Below, piece after piece: positions 17,792-24,793 of a DNA stretch of 64,000 bases. Position 1 is the stretch's first letter; each line of letters starts with the position of its first letter. The notes beneath the pieces were generated by a model, which was not told the origin of the DNA, made no database searches, and worked only from the letters and a program-made list of their open reading frames with translations. The stretch is from Halobacillus karajensis (GTDB taxonomy: Bacteria; Bacillota; Bacilli; Bacillales; Halobacillaceae): the NCBI RefSeq assembly GCF_900108515.1, contig NZ_FNWW01000001.1:992001-1056000 (forward strand), in the 5' to 3' direction. The translations under genes and the position numbers were made by a program.

Positions 17792-18661
17792 CTATGATTT
17801 TTTCTTACCCTTCGGGATCTTAATGGTGATTTGGTAATAATCATCATGATCTTCTTCATCCGTCTCCAAATCGATTCCCGTATCTGTCACCATGGTCAAG
17901 GATTGACGGATCGTGTTCATGGCAATCCGCATATCCTTATTGACCCCTTTAAGCGTCGGTTTCTTTTTCTTCGGTTGCGGGTCATTTAATTTTGCAATCC
18001 GCTCTTCCGTTTGTTTCACGTTCCATTGTTTTTCAATGATTTCTGTTAAGACTTTTTCCTGCTGTTCTGTTTCTTTAAGCGCTATCAGAGCACGGGCATG
18101 CCGCTCGGTTATTTTCTTATCCATAACCGCCTGCTGGACAGACTCGGGCAATTTCAGCAGACGTAATTTATTCGCAATGGTGGATTGGCTCTTTCCTAAC
18201 CTTTGCGCAAGCGCCTCCTGTGTAATCTGATGCAGTTCAAGCAATTTACCATAAGCGACGGCTTCTTCAATAACGGTCAATTCTTCCCTCTGCAAGTTTT
18301 CAATCAGAGCGACAGAGGCCGTTTGTGAGTCGTCCATATCACGGATGATCGCGGGAATGGTTTCCCAGCCAAGCGACTGGACGGCACGCCACCTACGTTC
18401 ACCGGCAATCAATTCATACTCTTCTTCATTTAACCGACGGAGAACGATCGGCTGAATCATCCCATGCGTATGTATCGTCTGGGCGAGTTCGCTAATCTTC
18501 TCGTTGTTGAAAATCGCTCGAGGTTGGTAACGGTTAGGCTGCACTCGTTCAACAGGAACTTGTACAACTTCGTCGGGGTTGTAGCCTTCTTCTTCATTGT
18601 TGTCATTATCCGAATCCGGTTTGTCCCCTAGCCCGAACAAACGACCAAAAGGATGTAACAC
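17792..18661 (-). CDS. noc: Nucleoid occlusion protein Noc
   Basis: A 289-residue ParB paralogue that binds NBS sites and inhibits division over the nucleoid. The short amphipathic N-terminus ([14 protein letters not shown]) is characteristic of Noc's membrane-targeting helix and distinguishes it from Spo0J. An acidic linker follows (about 14-30), then the ParB box [12 protein letters not shown], a helix-turn-helix ([23 protein letters not shown]) and a C-terminal dimer domain. It starts with GTG at 18661 after AAGGTGG. The usual upstream neighbour rsmG is 11 kb away. Confidence 0.95.
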   Translation of the reverse strand: MLHPFGRLFGLGDKPDSDNDNNEEEGYNPDEVVQVPVERVQPNRYQPRAIFNNEKISELAQTIHTHGMIQPIVLRRLNEEEYELIAGERRWRAVQSLGWETIPAIIRDMDDSQTASVALIENLQREELTVIEEAVAYGKLLELHQITQEALAQRLGKSQSTIANKLRLLKLPESVQQAVMDKKITERHARALIALKETEQQEKVLTEIIEKQWNVKQTEERIAKLNDPQPKKKKPTLKGVNKDMRIAMNTIRQSLTMVTDTGIDLETDEEDHDDYYQITIKIPKGKKKS

Positions 18662-18733
18662 GATCAGACACCACCTTTATACGATCGAGCATACGCTTAT
18701 TTTTTATTGAATTTACTCTATATTTTGAAACAT

Positions 18734-18765
18734 AAAAAGCGCCGCAGGCTACTCAGCTGCTGCGC
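18734..18765 (-). terminator. Terminator-like hairpin upstream of noc
   Basis: On the minus strand GCGCAGCAG and CTGCGGCGC form a nine-base stem with one mismatch, followed by TTTTT, 75 bases before the noc start codon. No gene on that strand lies immediately upstream for it to terminate. It may be a relic of an ancestral rsmG-noc boundary or an attenuator in the noc leader. Confidence 0.55.
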
Positions 18766-19060
18766 ATACGTATGCCGTTTTTCATTTCTTTATTCATTTT
18801 ATCACATTTAATCTATGAAAAGTATCTTCTATATGGAAGAATTCATCTTCTTCTTTGTCGAAAATGCGCTTTTTTTCTATGAAGAACCGTGTTTTTACGC
18901 TATTCAAAGGAATCTACTTTATGACTTTTCATGACAAATCAAGTCGATAGATTTTCTTTTCTCAGATAATAGGAACCCCTTTTTTATTTGTCCCTTCCAT
19001 TTCAAAAAGTAAAGAAGGATTTTAAAGACCTTGAGCATAATTTATATAAGGATAACTAAT
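18766..19060. other. Intergenic region between noc and the exporter leader
   Basis: AT-rich sequence without a convincing gene. A perfect 12-base palindrome GCATACGTATGC lies at 18764-18775. The right end must hold the promoter of the exporter leader; a TATATAAGG near 19042-19050 could be its -10 region, but no good -35 was identified. Confidence 0.4.
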
Positions 19061-19075
19061 GAGGAGGAAATCTAT

Positions 19076-19132
19076 ATGCAAAAAAAATCCGTTTTACTTT
19101 TTACTCCAAACACAGGGGGGAGAGCTTCTTAA
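19076..19132 (+). CDS. Putative 18-residue regulatory leader peptide of the MFS exporter
   Basis: A short frame encodes MQKKSVLLFTPNTGGRAS and stops at 19130-19132. It has its own excellent Shine-Dalgarno sequence, GAGGAGG at 19061-19067, eight bases before the ATG. It ends 56 bases before the exporter start, and the intervening RNA can fold into mutually exclusive hairpins that hide the exporter's ribosome-binding site. By analogy with erm, cat and tet leaders, ribosome stalling on this peptide would expose that site. The inducing drug is unknown. Confidence 0.7.
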   Translation: MQKKSVLLFTPNTGGRAS

Positions 19133-19191
19133 GCTATCATGCTTGACCTCCTGTCCGCATCGGATTTTATTGTGCAGGAGGAGACCTTTTG
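19123..19191 (+). promoter_or_regulatory. Translational attenuator sequestering the exporter ribosome-binding site
   Basis: CCTCCTG (19147-19153) is the exact complement of CAGGAGG (19175-19181), which contains the exporter's Shine-Dalgarno sequence AGGAGGAG before the TTG at 19189. A small nested TCCG/CGGA hairpin lies in the loop. Upstream, AGCTT/AAGCT (19123-19135) and AAGC/GCTT (19131-19144) form alternative stems overlapping the end of the leader peptide. CCTCCT could also pair with the leader's own AGGAGG. This reproduces the four-segment logic of erm-type attenuators. Confidence 0.7.
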
Positions 19192-20400
19192 AAAAAGCAT
19201 ACATGCGCAACCCATAACATTCGCATTTTATTCTGGGCAGAAATTTTTGGGAATATGCGATTTATCCAGCCCGTGCTAACACTTTTCTATTTTTCCAGGG
19301 GCTTGGAAGAAGCCTTGATCATTCTTGTTATGATTTTTTTCAGTACAGGGGTTCTTGTCGGAGAAATCCCGACTGGTGTCATTGCCGATCGATTTGGAGC
19401 TAAGCAGGCCTTTCTCCTCGGTTCCACTCTCAGCATCTGCGCCCATGGTTTATTAATCGTTGCCTTTGACTCTTGGGTATTCTTTCTAAGCAGCTTCCTT
19501 ACAGGGATCGCGGCTACTTTTTTCAGTGGTGCTGATGAAGCCCTGATTTATGAATCGCTAAAGTTAAGTGGAGAAGAAAGTGCCATGGACCGAGCAATGG
19601 GGCAGGTTGGGTCAGCACGGTTTATCGTGTCCATTTTTGTTGTAATCGTCGGAGCCATCCTGGCAAATGATTTGTCTGAAGCACAATTTCGCTTCCTTCT
19701 CACGCTTAGCCTTTGCTTCATGTTTGTCCAATTCATTTTGATTTTGTTCATTAAAAACCCGCCCAACCAGGGTGGAGTCCGAACACCCATGGGAAAACAG
19801 ATAAAAGCAGGATATCAGGCTATCCGTAAAAGTCCACAAATCTTTTGGATGTTCATGAATATCACCCTTGTTTTCATTCCAGCCGTTGCGATCTTTGAAA
19901 AGTTTGACCAAAAACTGTTAGTGGATGCTGGGCTCCCTGTTTATGGCATTGGATTCATTTATGCGCTGACGTCTTTGATCGGGTTCATCGCAGCGAGGTC
20001 CATTGGCTGGATGACCAAAAAGGTGATGCGTATTCAGCTCCTTTTTCTAACCGGAATGCTGGCAGTCATTGCACTGATCGGGGTGGCTTTCTTTCACCAT
20101 TCATTATCAATCATGCTTCTAGCTATGGTTTCAATCAAGCTTACCAGCGCCATTCGCTATCCCGTCTATTCACAGCTGGCGAATGATCTCATTCCTTCCC
20201 ATGTTAGAGCAACGACTATTTCCTTGCTTTCTATCTTGGATTCCATCTTCGATTTAATTATTTTTTCAACAATCATGGGCATTGCCCACGCTGGGTTTAC
20301 GTCTATGTTCCTCGGATGTTCTCTGATAGCTTTCATTGGAACATGGATTCCCATAAATCAAAAGCAGGCTGAACCTAAACAAAGCACGCCCGAAGGTTAA
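19189..20400 (+). CDS. MFS multidrug-type exporter under leader-peptide control
   Basis: A 403-residue major facilitator with 12 predicted helices. The family loop 2-3 motif appears as TGVIADRFGAKQAFLLG near residues 65-81, and the N-terminal half carries acidic residues in GNMRFIQP and VLVGEIPTG typical of drug/H+ antiporters. It starts with TTG five bases after AGGAGGAG. The regulatory leader suggests a ribosome-targeting antibiotic as inducer and perhaps substrate; this is an inference. A terminator overlaps the last codons. It opens the accessory block inserted between noc and rsmG. Confidence 0.85.
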   Translation: MKKHTCATHNIRILFWAEIFGNMRFIQPVLTLFYFSRGLEEALIILVMIFFSTGVLVGEIPTGVIADRFGAKQAFLLGSTLSICAHGLLIVAFDSWVFFLSSFLTGIAATFFSGADEALIYESLKLSGEESAMDRAMGQVGSARFIVSIFVVIVGAILANDLSEAQFRFLLTLSLCFMFVQFILILFIKNPPNQGGVRTPMGKQIKAGYQAIRKSPQIFWMFMNITLVFIPAVAIFEKFDQKLLVDAGLPVYGIGFIYALTSLIGFIAARSIGWMTKKVMRIQLLFLTGMLAVIALIGVAFFHHSLSIMLLAMVSIKLTSAIRYPVYSQLANDLIPSHVRATTISLLSILDSIFDLIIFSTIMGIAHAGFTSMFLGCSLIAFIGTWIPINQKQAEPKQSTPEG

Positions 20401-20420
20401 TGAGGGCGTGCTTTGTTTCA
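20380..20420 (+). terminator. Terminator overlapping the exporter stop codon
   Basis: CAAAGCACGCCC (20380-20391) and GGGCGTGCTTTG (20404-20415) form a 12-base stem whose left arm lies within the coding sequence. The T-tract is short. Confidence 0.75.
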
Positions 20421-20429
20421 CATGAAACC
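20414..20429. promoter_or_regulatory. Near-consensus parS-like site
   Basis: TGTTTCACATGAAACC matches parS (TGTTNCACGTGAAACA) except for one central base and the last base. It lies between the exporter and the GNAT gene, about 3.5 kb from spo0J. A central A/T change may weaken binding. Confidence 0.4.
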
Positions 20430-20431
20430 AT

Positions 20432-20953
20432 TCACTCTTTATTTATGGCTCCATAAACATCGATATCCTTGTATTCTCCTCTGTGGTAGACATCGTGTTT
20501 AAGAGTTCCTTCATAACTAAGTCCGGCTTTTTTCATCACTTTCAATGAAGCAGGATTTGTCGAAATTGCTGCAGACCATATTCTATGGAGCCCTAATTGT
20601 TCAAATCCGAAATTCACCATCTCAATAGCTGCTTCCGATGCAAAGCCGTTATTCCAATAAGGTTTCCCCACCCAATATGCGAGCTCTCCTTTATTATGGT
20701 GATCGTCCATTCTTAAAGTCATTGTCCCAACCAGTTCTCCTGTGTCCTTCATGATCATCGCCAAAGGGAAGACACATTTCTTTTCTATCCACTCCTTATG
20801 GGAATCAATCCATTGTTCAGCAACCTCTAATGTATATGGATGAGGAACAAAGGTGGTGGCCGCTACGGATGGATCGCCCGCTAATTCAACAACACGTGCT
20901 GCCAGATCCTGTGTATACGGCTTAAGGTACAACCGCTCGGTATGTAATTCCAT
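20432..20953 (-). CDS. GNAT-family N-acetyltransferase (RimJ/RimL type)
   Basis: A 173-residue acetyltransferase of the Acetyltransf_3 group. It begins MELHTERLYLKPY, has the substrate-side segment GELAYWVGKPYWNNGFASEA (the acetyl-CoA loop, about residues 93-112), and ends with the NPASLKVMKKAGLSYEG motif near 133-149. The group acetylates protein N-termini or small amines, and the specific acceptor cannot be read from sequence. An AGGAGG precedes the ATG. It is a single-gene unit converging on the MFS exporter. Confidence 0.85.
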   Translation of the reverse strand: MELHTERLYLKPYTQDLAARVVELAGDPSVAATTFVPHPYTLEVAEQWIDSHKEWIEKKCVFPLAMIMKDTGELVGTMTLRMDDHHNKGELAYWVGKPYWNNGFASEAAIEMVNFGFEQLGLHRIWSAAISTNPASLKVMKKAGLSYEGTLKHDVYHRGEYKDIDVYGAINKE

Positions 20954-21193
20954 CCTAAAACCTCCTTACCATGTATCCCTTTATGTTTCTAGCTTCTTAT
21001 GGGGGAACCCTTTTTTAAGAAAGAATTTCGGTAATAAAAAATCTCATTTGTAGAAAAATAATCACTTATTGTGGGAATTCTGCAGTAAAAAATAGGAAAG
21101 AGGTCATCTACCGGAACCCACACACAATGCTGTGACCTCCGTTAGAAAGCTGCTGTAGGAAGCAATCCGGAAACCCCAAGAAAACTGGCATTA
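20954..21193. other. Intergenic region upstream of the GNAT gene
   Basis: No gene was found. GAGGTCA and TGACCTC near 21097 and 21132 form an inverted repeat with a loop of about 30 bases, of unknown role. Confidence 0.35.
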
Positions 21194-21376
21194 TTATATG
21201 AAACCTATTAATTCGATTCCGCCAAACGTGTCATAATAAGCACGTTCAGCTTCTCCTTCTGATGCATAAATGGCGATATTATCATCCAGTGGACAGAGAG
21301 AGGCTATGGTAAAACCATTCGTGAGAAACACAAATACAAATGGGCCTAATATGGAATCGGAACATACATTTATCAA
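21194..21376 (-). pseudogene. Possible remnant of splA (spore photoproduct lyase regulator)
   Basis: A 60-residue frame whose C-terminal half (PLDDNIAIYASEGEAERAYY, then DTFGG) follows the pattern of the SplA C-terminus, DDxAxxASxxEAxxxYxxxF, as I recall it. The N-terminal half does not resemble SplA, there is no ribosome-binding site, and no splB lies nearby. It is therefore read as a truncated remnant. It could equally be an unrelated small gene or chance. Confidence 0.35.
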
Positions 21377-21463
21377 AAGATGAACAAGAAGAAATGAAAG
21401 AAGTACTCAGCGGTTATATCGGGCAGTATTCTTTCTCCATGCCTGGAATATTCCACGTAAAAC

Positions 21464-21497
21464 AACACTCAGAGTCACACTCGGAGTGTTTCTTTTT
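21464..21497 (+). terminator. Orphan plus-strand terminator
   Basis: AACACTC (21464-21470) and GAGTGTT (21484-21490) enclose a nested GAGT/ACTC hairpin and are followed by TTCTTTTTT. No convincing plus-strand gene precedes it, which suggests a lost or unrecognised small gene. Confidence 0.6.
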
Positions 21498-21575
21498 TCA
21501 TATTACAACATTAGTCACAGCAGAATATTTTTTTTAAGAGGACAAACAATAGTGGAGAAGATAAGGAGGATTTAC

Positions 21576-22049
21576 ATGGCTTTTACAACATTTCTTTTCA
21601 GTGCATGGCTGATTATCTCCCTATTCATTATCCTGCCAAAACGCCTGAATCTAATAGAAAATTCATTTATTTTTTTAACGATCGGCGTCATCAGTATCAA
21701 TTGGTCATGGATTATCTATGAGGAGTTAAAATTCGGAAAAATAACTGAAAACCCTGCTGATTATGCTGGCTTTCTAATTTTTCGGAGCATCATTATTCCA
21801 ACGCTGATAATGTTTCAATTAAATCGTTATGGCTCTTCATCTTTCAACAAAAAGATGACCTTTGTCATAAGCATATCCACCATTGGATTGATTCTATTGA
21901 CTCTTTTATCGAGGGTATTTGATGTTACCACATATAAACAGTGGCATCTCATTTTTGATGTGCTTTATTATCTCGGTCTACACATTATAGCCCTTGTTGT
22001 CTTAATATGTTTAAGAAAAGCCCCATCCAGTGAGGTGAAACAAATATGA
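21576..22049 (+). CDS. Small integral membrane protein of unknown function (first of a pair)
   Basis: A 157-residue protein with about five hydrophobic helices and a short basic C-terminus. It starts at ATG 21576 after AAGGAGGA, not at the longer upstream frame. It overlaps the next gene by four bases, so the two are translationally coupled. It resembles small membrane proteins often encoded near spore germination operons in Bacillaceae, but no family can be named with confidence. Expression during sporulation is a guess from context. Confidence 0.7.
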   Translation: MAFTTFLFSAWLIISLFIILPKRLNLIENSFIFLTIGVISINWSWIIYEELKFGKITENPADYAGFLIFRSIIIPTLIMFQLNRYGSSSFNKKMTFVISISTIGLILLTLLSRVFDVTTYKQWHLIFDVLYYLGLHIIALVVLICLRKAPSSEVKQI

Positions 22050-22555
22050 ATGTGTTATGGGAAAGCTTTGATAAGAATGAAATTTCCGTCCTCATTTTAT
22101 TACTTATTTCGTACACCCTTTTATTTCTTCTTCCATCCAAATTTAATCGTGATGTTAGCCTATTGTTTTTGTTATTTGGATTTACCATCGGGGTATTCTT
22201 CGATTTCACGATCGGCGGGGGGCTGGTTGATTTCTTCACATTGAACGATAGCAATCATTATGAACTTTTTGACTTGCTCTACTACCTTTCGTTTGCTCCT
22301 TTCAGCTACTTTTTCATTTACTTTTATGAATCTCTCCATATCAATAAAAGAACGTTCATCTTCTACATAATCGGATGGGCAGCTATCGGGCTTATGATGC
22401 AATGGGTATTTACGAAACTAGGGATTGTCGAATTTCAGAAGGGCTTTACGGTTCCGTATTCCTTTGCCGTGTTCCTCATCACTCAGACCATCACATCCCT
22501 TTACTATGAGCTGATTCGGTCCCGGTTTGTCATCTTAAAGAAAACGTCTAAATAA
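22046..22555 (+). CDS. Small integral membrane protein of unknown function (second of a pair)
   Basis: A 169-residue protein with about five helices (ISVLILLLISYTLLFLL near the start, a central LLYYLSFAPFSYFFIYFYE). It overlaps the preceding gene by four bases. Both proteins share size, topology and an FDLLYY/FDVLYY motif, which suggests an ancient duplication. It converges with the gerC-type gene, sharing a terminator. Function is unknown; a role linked to spore membranes is suggested only by its neighbours. Confidence 0.7.
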   Translation: MNVLWESFDKNEISVLILLLISYTLLFLLPSKFNRDVSLLFLLFGFTIGVFFDFTIGGGLVDFFTLNDSNHYELFDLLYYLSFAPFSYFFIYFYESLHINKRTFIFYIIGWAAIGLMMQWVFTKLGIVEFQKGFTVPYSFAVFLITQTITSLYYELIRSRFVILKKTSK

Positions 22556-22565
22556 ATACACCAGG

Positions 22566-22602
22566 AAAGAGCGGTCGTATTAATAAACCGCTCTTTTTTT
22601 AA
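22566..22602. terminator. Bidirectional terminator between the membrane pair and gerC
   Basis: AAAGAGCGGT (22566-22575) pairs with ACCGCTCTTT (22587-22596), followed by T residues. The upstream A-run on the other strand would serve gerC less well. Confidence 0.85.
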
Positions 22603-22605
22603 ATC

Positions 22606-23688
22606 CTAGGAGAAGATTCCATATTCGGTGATCTCCATATCCACTTTCACATCAATATCCAATTCAGGGTAATGCTCTTCCCATTTGGTTAAATCAAAGT
22701 CCCTTCTTCTTGTTTTTGCGAAGCTTCCGAGTCCCAATGGATCAATCTCTTTTTCTTTAAACATCTTGATTAACTCATTTGCTTCTTTTTTGAAATAATC
22801 GACAAAGGCTTTCTCCATTTCATTGGCTAGTTGAGGATTGGGGGTCACATCCAAGCCAAGCATTTCATTCACTTCTGCTTTGATACTAATATTAATTTCA
22901 AACGACGGGTTATCCATGGTGCCTTTCATTTTATAATTTACCTGTGAACCAATGTTATCCATCATAATGGACCCTTCCCTAAACGGGAGATCCTGCATTC
23001 CTGCTGAGAAATTCTCTTTCAGCATTTTAAATGTAAACACCTTCGAATCAGGGATCATACTCACCATCTTCCCTTTTTTAAAAAAAGCAATCCCTGATAA
23101 CTCGACAAATGTTTCTTGCTTCTTAAGCAGTGGTAGAAAGGGATTCATTCCCTGCCCATAATAGGCATATAAAAAGTCATGCAGGCTGGAGGTTGGAAAA
23201 TTATGATGGTTGTTTGTCTCAATCAACCCTTGGACATTCTTTGATGTCGTTTCCTCCTGCGTATATCCACTTTTAATTAATTCACCGGCTTCCCCTTCGA
23301 CAACCGCTAAATACATATTACGGCTAAGCCGAGGGTCACGACTAAGGACATCAATAATGCTAGACAAGCCCTTTTCCGCCATTTCTCTACTATATAAGGA
23401 AACAGCCAATTTACCTGTTGAAATGGGGCTAGAGGATTGCTTTTTAATTTCTTTCTCCACATCCTTGACCGAATCCGCATCAACGGTTAAATAGAGTTCA
23501 GTTGCCGATGCTTTATCTTCGCTCTTCCCATATTGCGGAATGGAGACCGTCCCTCGAATCCGCTCGTCCTCCCCTAAATCATACCCCGCAATCTGGATAA
23601 TGGCCACTTCTTCGACACTCTGGTTAGGCATACATCCAGATAAAAGGACCAATGAAATCATGAATATGAATAGGCATTTATTTCTCAT
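22606..23688 (-). CDS. gerC: Spore germination lipoprotein, Ger(x)C family
   Basis: A 360-residue lipoprotein with a signal peptide ending in the lipobox LLSGC. It has the Ger(x)C family features: VEEVAIIQIAGYDLGE at the mature N-terminus, SSPISTGKLAVSLYSREMAEKG near residues 85-106, and the C-terminal ANELIKMFKEKEIDPLGLG. GerC subunits form part of nutrient germinant receptors in the inner spore membrane. It is the last gene of a gerA-gerB-gerC operon and overlaps gerB by 11 bases. The nutrient recognised is unknown. GAGGAA precedes the ATG. Confidence 0.92.
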   Translation of the reverse strand: MRNKCLFIFMISLVLLSGCMPNQSVEEVAIIQIAGYDLGEDERIRGTVSIPQYGKSEDKASATELYLTVDADSVKDVEKEIKKQSSSPISTGKLAVSLYSREMAEKGLSSIIDVLSRDPRLSRNMYLAVVEGEAGELIKSGYTQEETTSKNVQGLIETNNHHNFPTSSLHDFLYAYYGQGMNPFLPLLKKQETFVELSGIAFFKKGKMVSMIPDSKVFTFKMLKENFSAGMQDLPFREGSIMMDNIGSQVNYKMKGTMDNPSFEINISIKAEVNEMLGLDVTPNPQLANEMEKAFVDYFKKEANELIKMFKEKEIDPLGLGSFAKTRRRDFDLTKWEEHYPELDIDVKVDMEITEYGIFS

Positions 23689-24793
23689 GGCGCTTCCTCA
23701 CTTTATCAGAGATGATCTTAAGAGCTAACAGGACAGGAATATACAGTATAATATAAAACCCTGCTTGGCCTGAGAAAGTGTTTATAGCATCAATCACAGG
23801 TCTTCCTTCAATGAACCCAAGAGGAATGTAAAAGCCAATGCAAAAAATGATCACTAAGTATTTTTGTTTGATATTAAACACCCGTTTTGGTATCCGGGTG
23901 GCCCCCCAGAGTCCAAGGCAAATGTTTGGCAGTACGACATATAACCACATGGCAATGCCTACAAATTCAAATCGCTCAATGAACGGAAATTCGACAATTT
24001 TCCATGCAGAGATCGTCCCCCAGACCACTTGCTTCAGTTGTTCTTCACTATAGTAGACGAATGTAACCAGAAGGCTAATTAAATAAATCATCGTTGTGTA
24101 AAAGACGGCAAAATGAGCCCACTTCTTCGATTTCTTCGGATTTTTAATAAACGGATAATAAATCAACAGAAATTCCAAACCGAGAAAACTAAGGACGCTT
24201 TGTTTGGATGCACTTAAAATTTCTGTAATGTCATGACTGAGGACAGGATAAATGGTCATTGTATGACCAGCCTGAACGGGAAAGAATTTCAACAGTAAGA
24301 TCGGCAGCCCAATAAGAACACTGATTAAACATACCCCTGTAATAACACGAAAGCCACCGGAGACTAAGTAATAGACAAGAAGTAACAGAACGAACCCGAA
24401 TATCCAGGATTGGAGACCGGGAAACACCCACACCTTAATGACTTCAATAAAAGTAATAAGTACAGTGAATGCTAGCAGAGTGAAATACGCACAAAACAAG
24501 AGGCTGAGGAACCCCCCGATATATTTACCAAAAACCAGTTTATGGATGTGGACAATATCGCCTCCTCCTTTTTGGAGGAGGCGGTAGATCATCCATAAAA
24601 CGACATGTAATATTCCCCCTGCAATTAATATAGAGACCCATGCATCAAACCCGGCTTTTTCAACTAAATACTTTTCAAAGCCGAGAATTCCGACACCTAC
24701 TTGCATGCTGTTAACTAAAAAAAAGACATAGGCAGGAGTCACTAAATATTTTTCGGGGATTTGAAGTCCCTGGCTGTTGTTTATCTTATTCAT
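23678..24793 (-). CDS. gerB: Spore germination permease, GerAB family
   Basis: A 371-residue LeuT-fold-type membrane protein with ten helices, the B subunit of a germinant receptor. The N-terminal PAYVFFLVNSMQVGVGILGF helix and the PFIERFEFVGIAMWLYVVLP segment near residue 280 match the spore germination permease family. The start at ATG 24793 follows AGAGGG and overlaps the gerA stop by eight bases. In this family the B subunit is thought to hold the nutrient-binding pocket. It is probably YndE-like. Confidence 0.93.
   Translation of the reverse strand: MNKINNSQGLQIPEKYLVTPAYVFFLVNSMQVGVGILGFEKYLVEKAGFDAWVSILIAGGILHVVLWMIYRLLQKGGGDIVHIHKLVFGKYIGGFLSLLFCAYFTLLAFTVLITFIEVIKVWVFPGLQSWIFGFVLLLLVYYLVSGGFRVITGVCLISVLIGLPILLLKFFPVQAGHTMTIYPVLSHDITEILSASKQSVLSFLGLEFLLIYYPFIKNPKKSKKWAHFAVFYTTMIYLISLLVTFVYYSEEQLKQVVWGTISAWKIVEFPFIERFEFVGIAMWLYVVLPNICLGLWGATRIPKRVFNIKQKYLVIIFCIGFYIPLGFIEGRPVIDAINTFSGQAGFYIILYIPVLLALKIISDKVRKRHEK

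Noticed and set aside
18764-18775. Palindrome GCATACGTATGC as an operator
   Set aside because: Twelve-base palindromes occur by chance at this scale, and nothing ties it to a known regulator.
21340-21537. 65-codon plus-strand frame across the orphan terminator
   Set aside because: It reads through a strong terminator hairpin and has no Shine-Dalgarno sequence. Only its middle (KDEQEEMKEVLSGYIG) looks protein-like.
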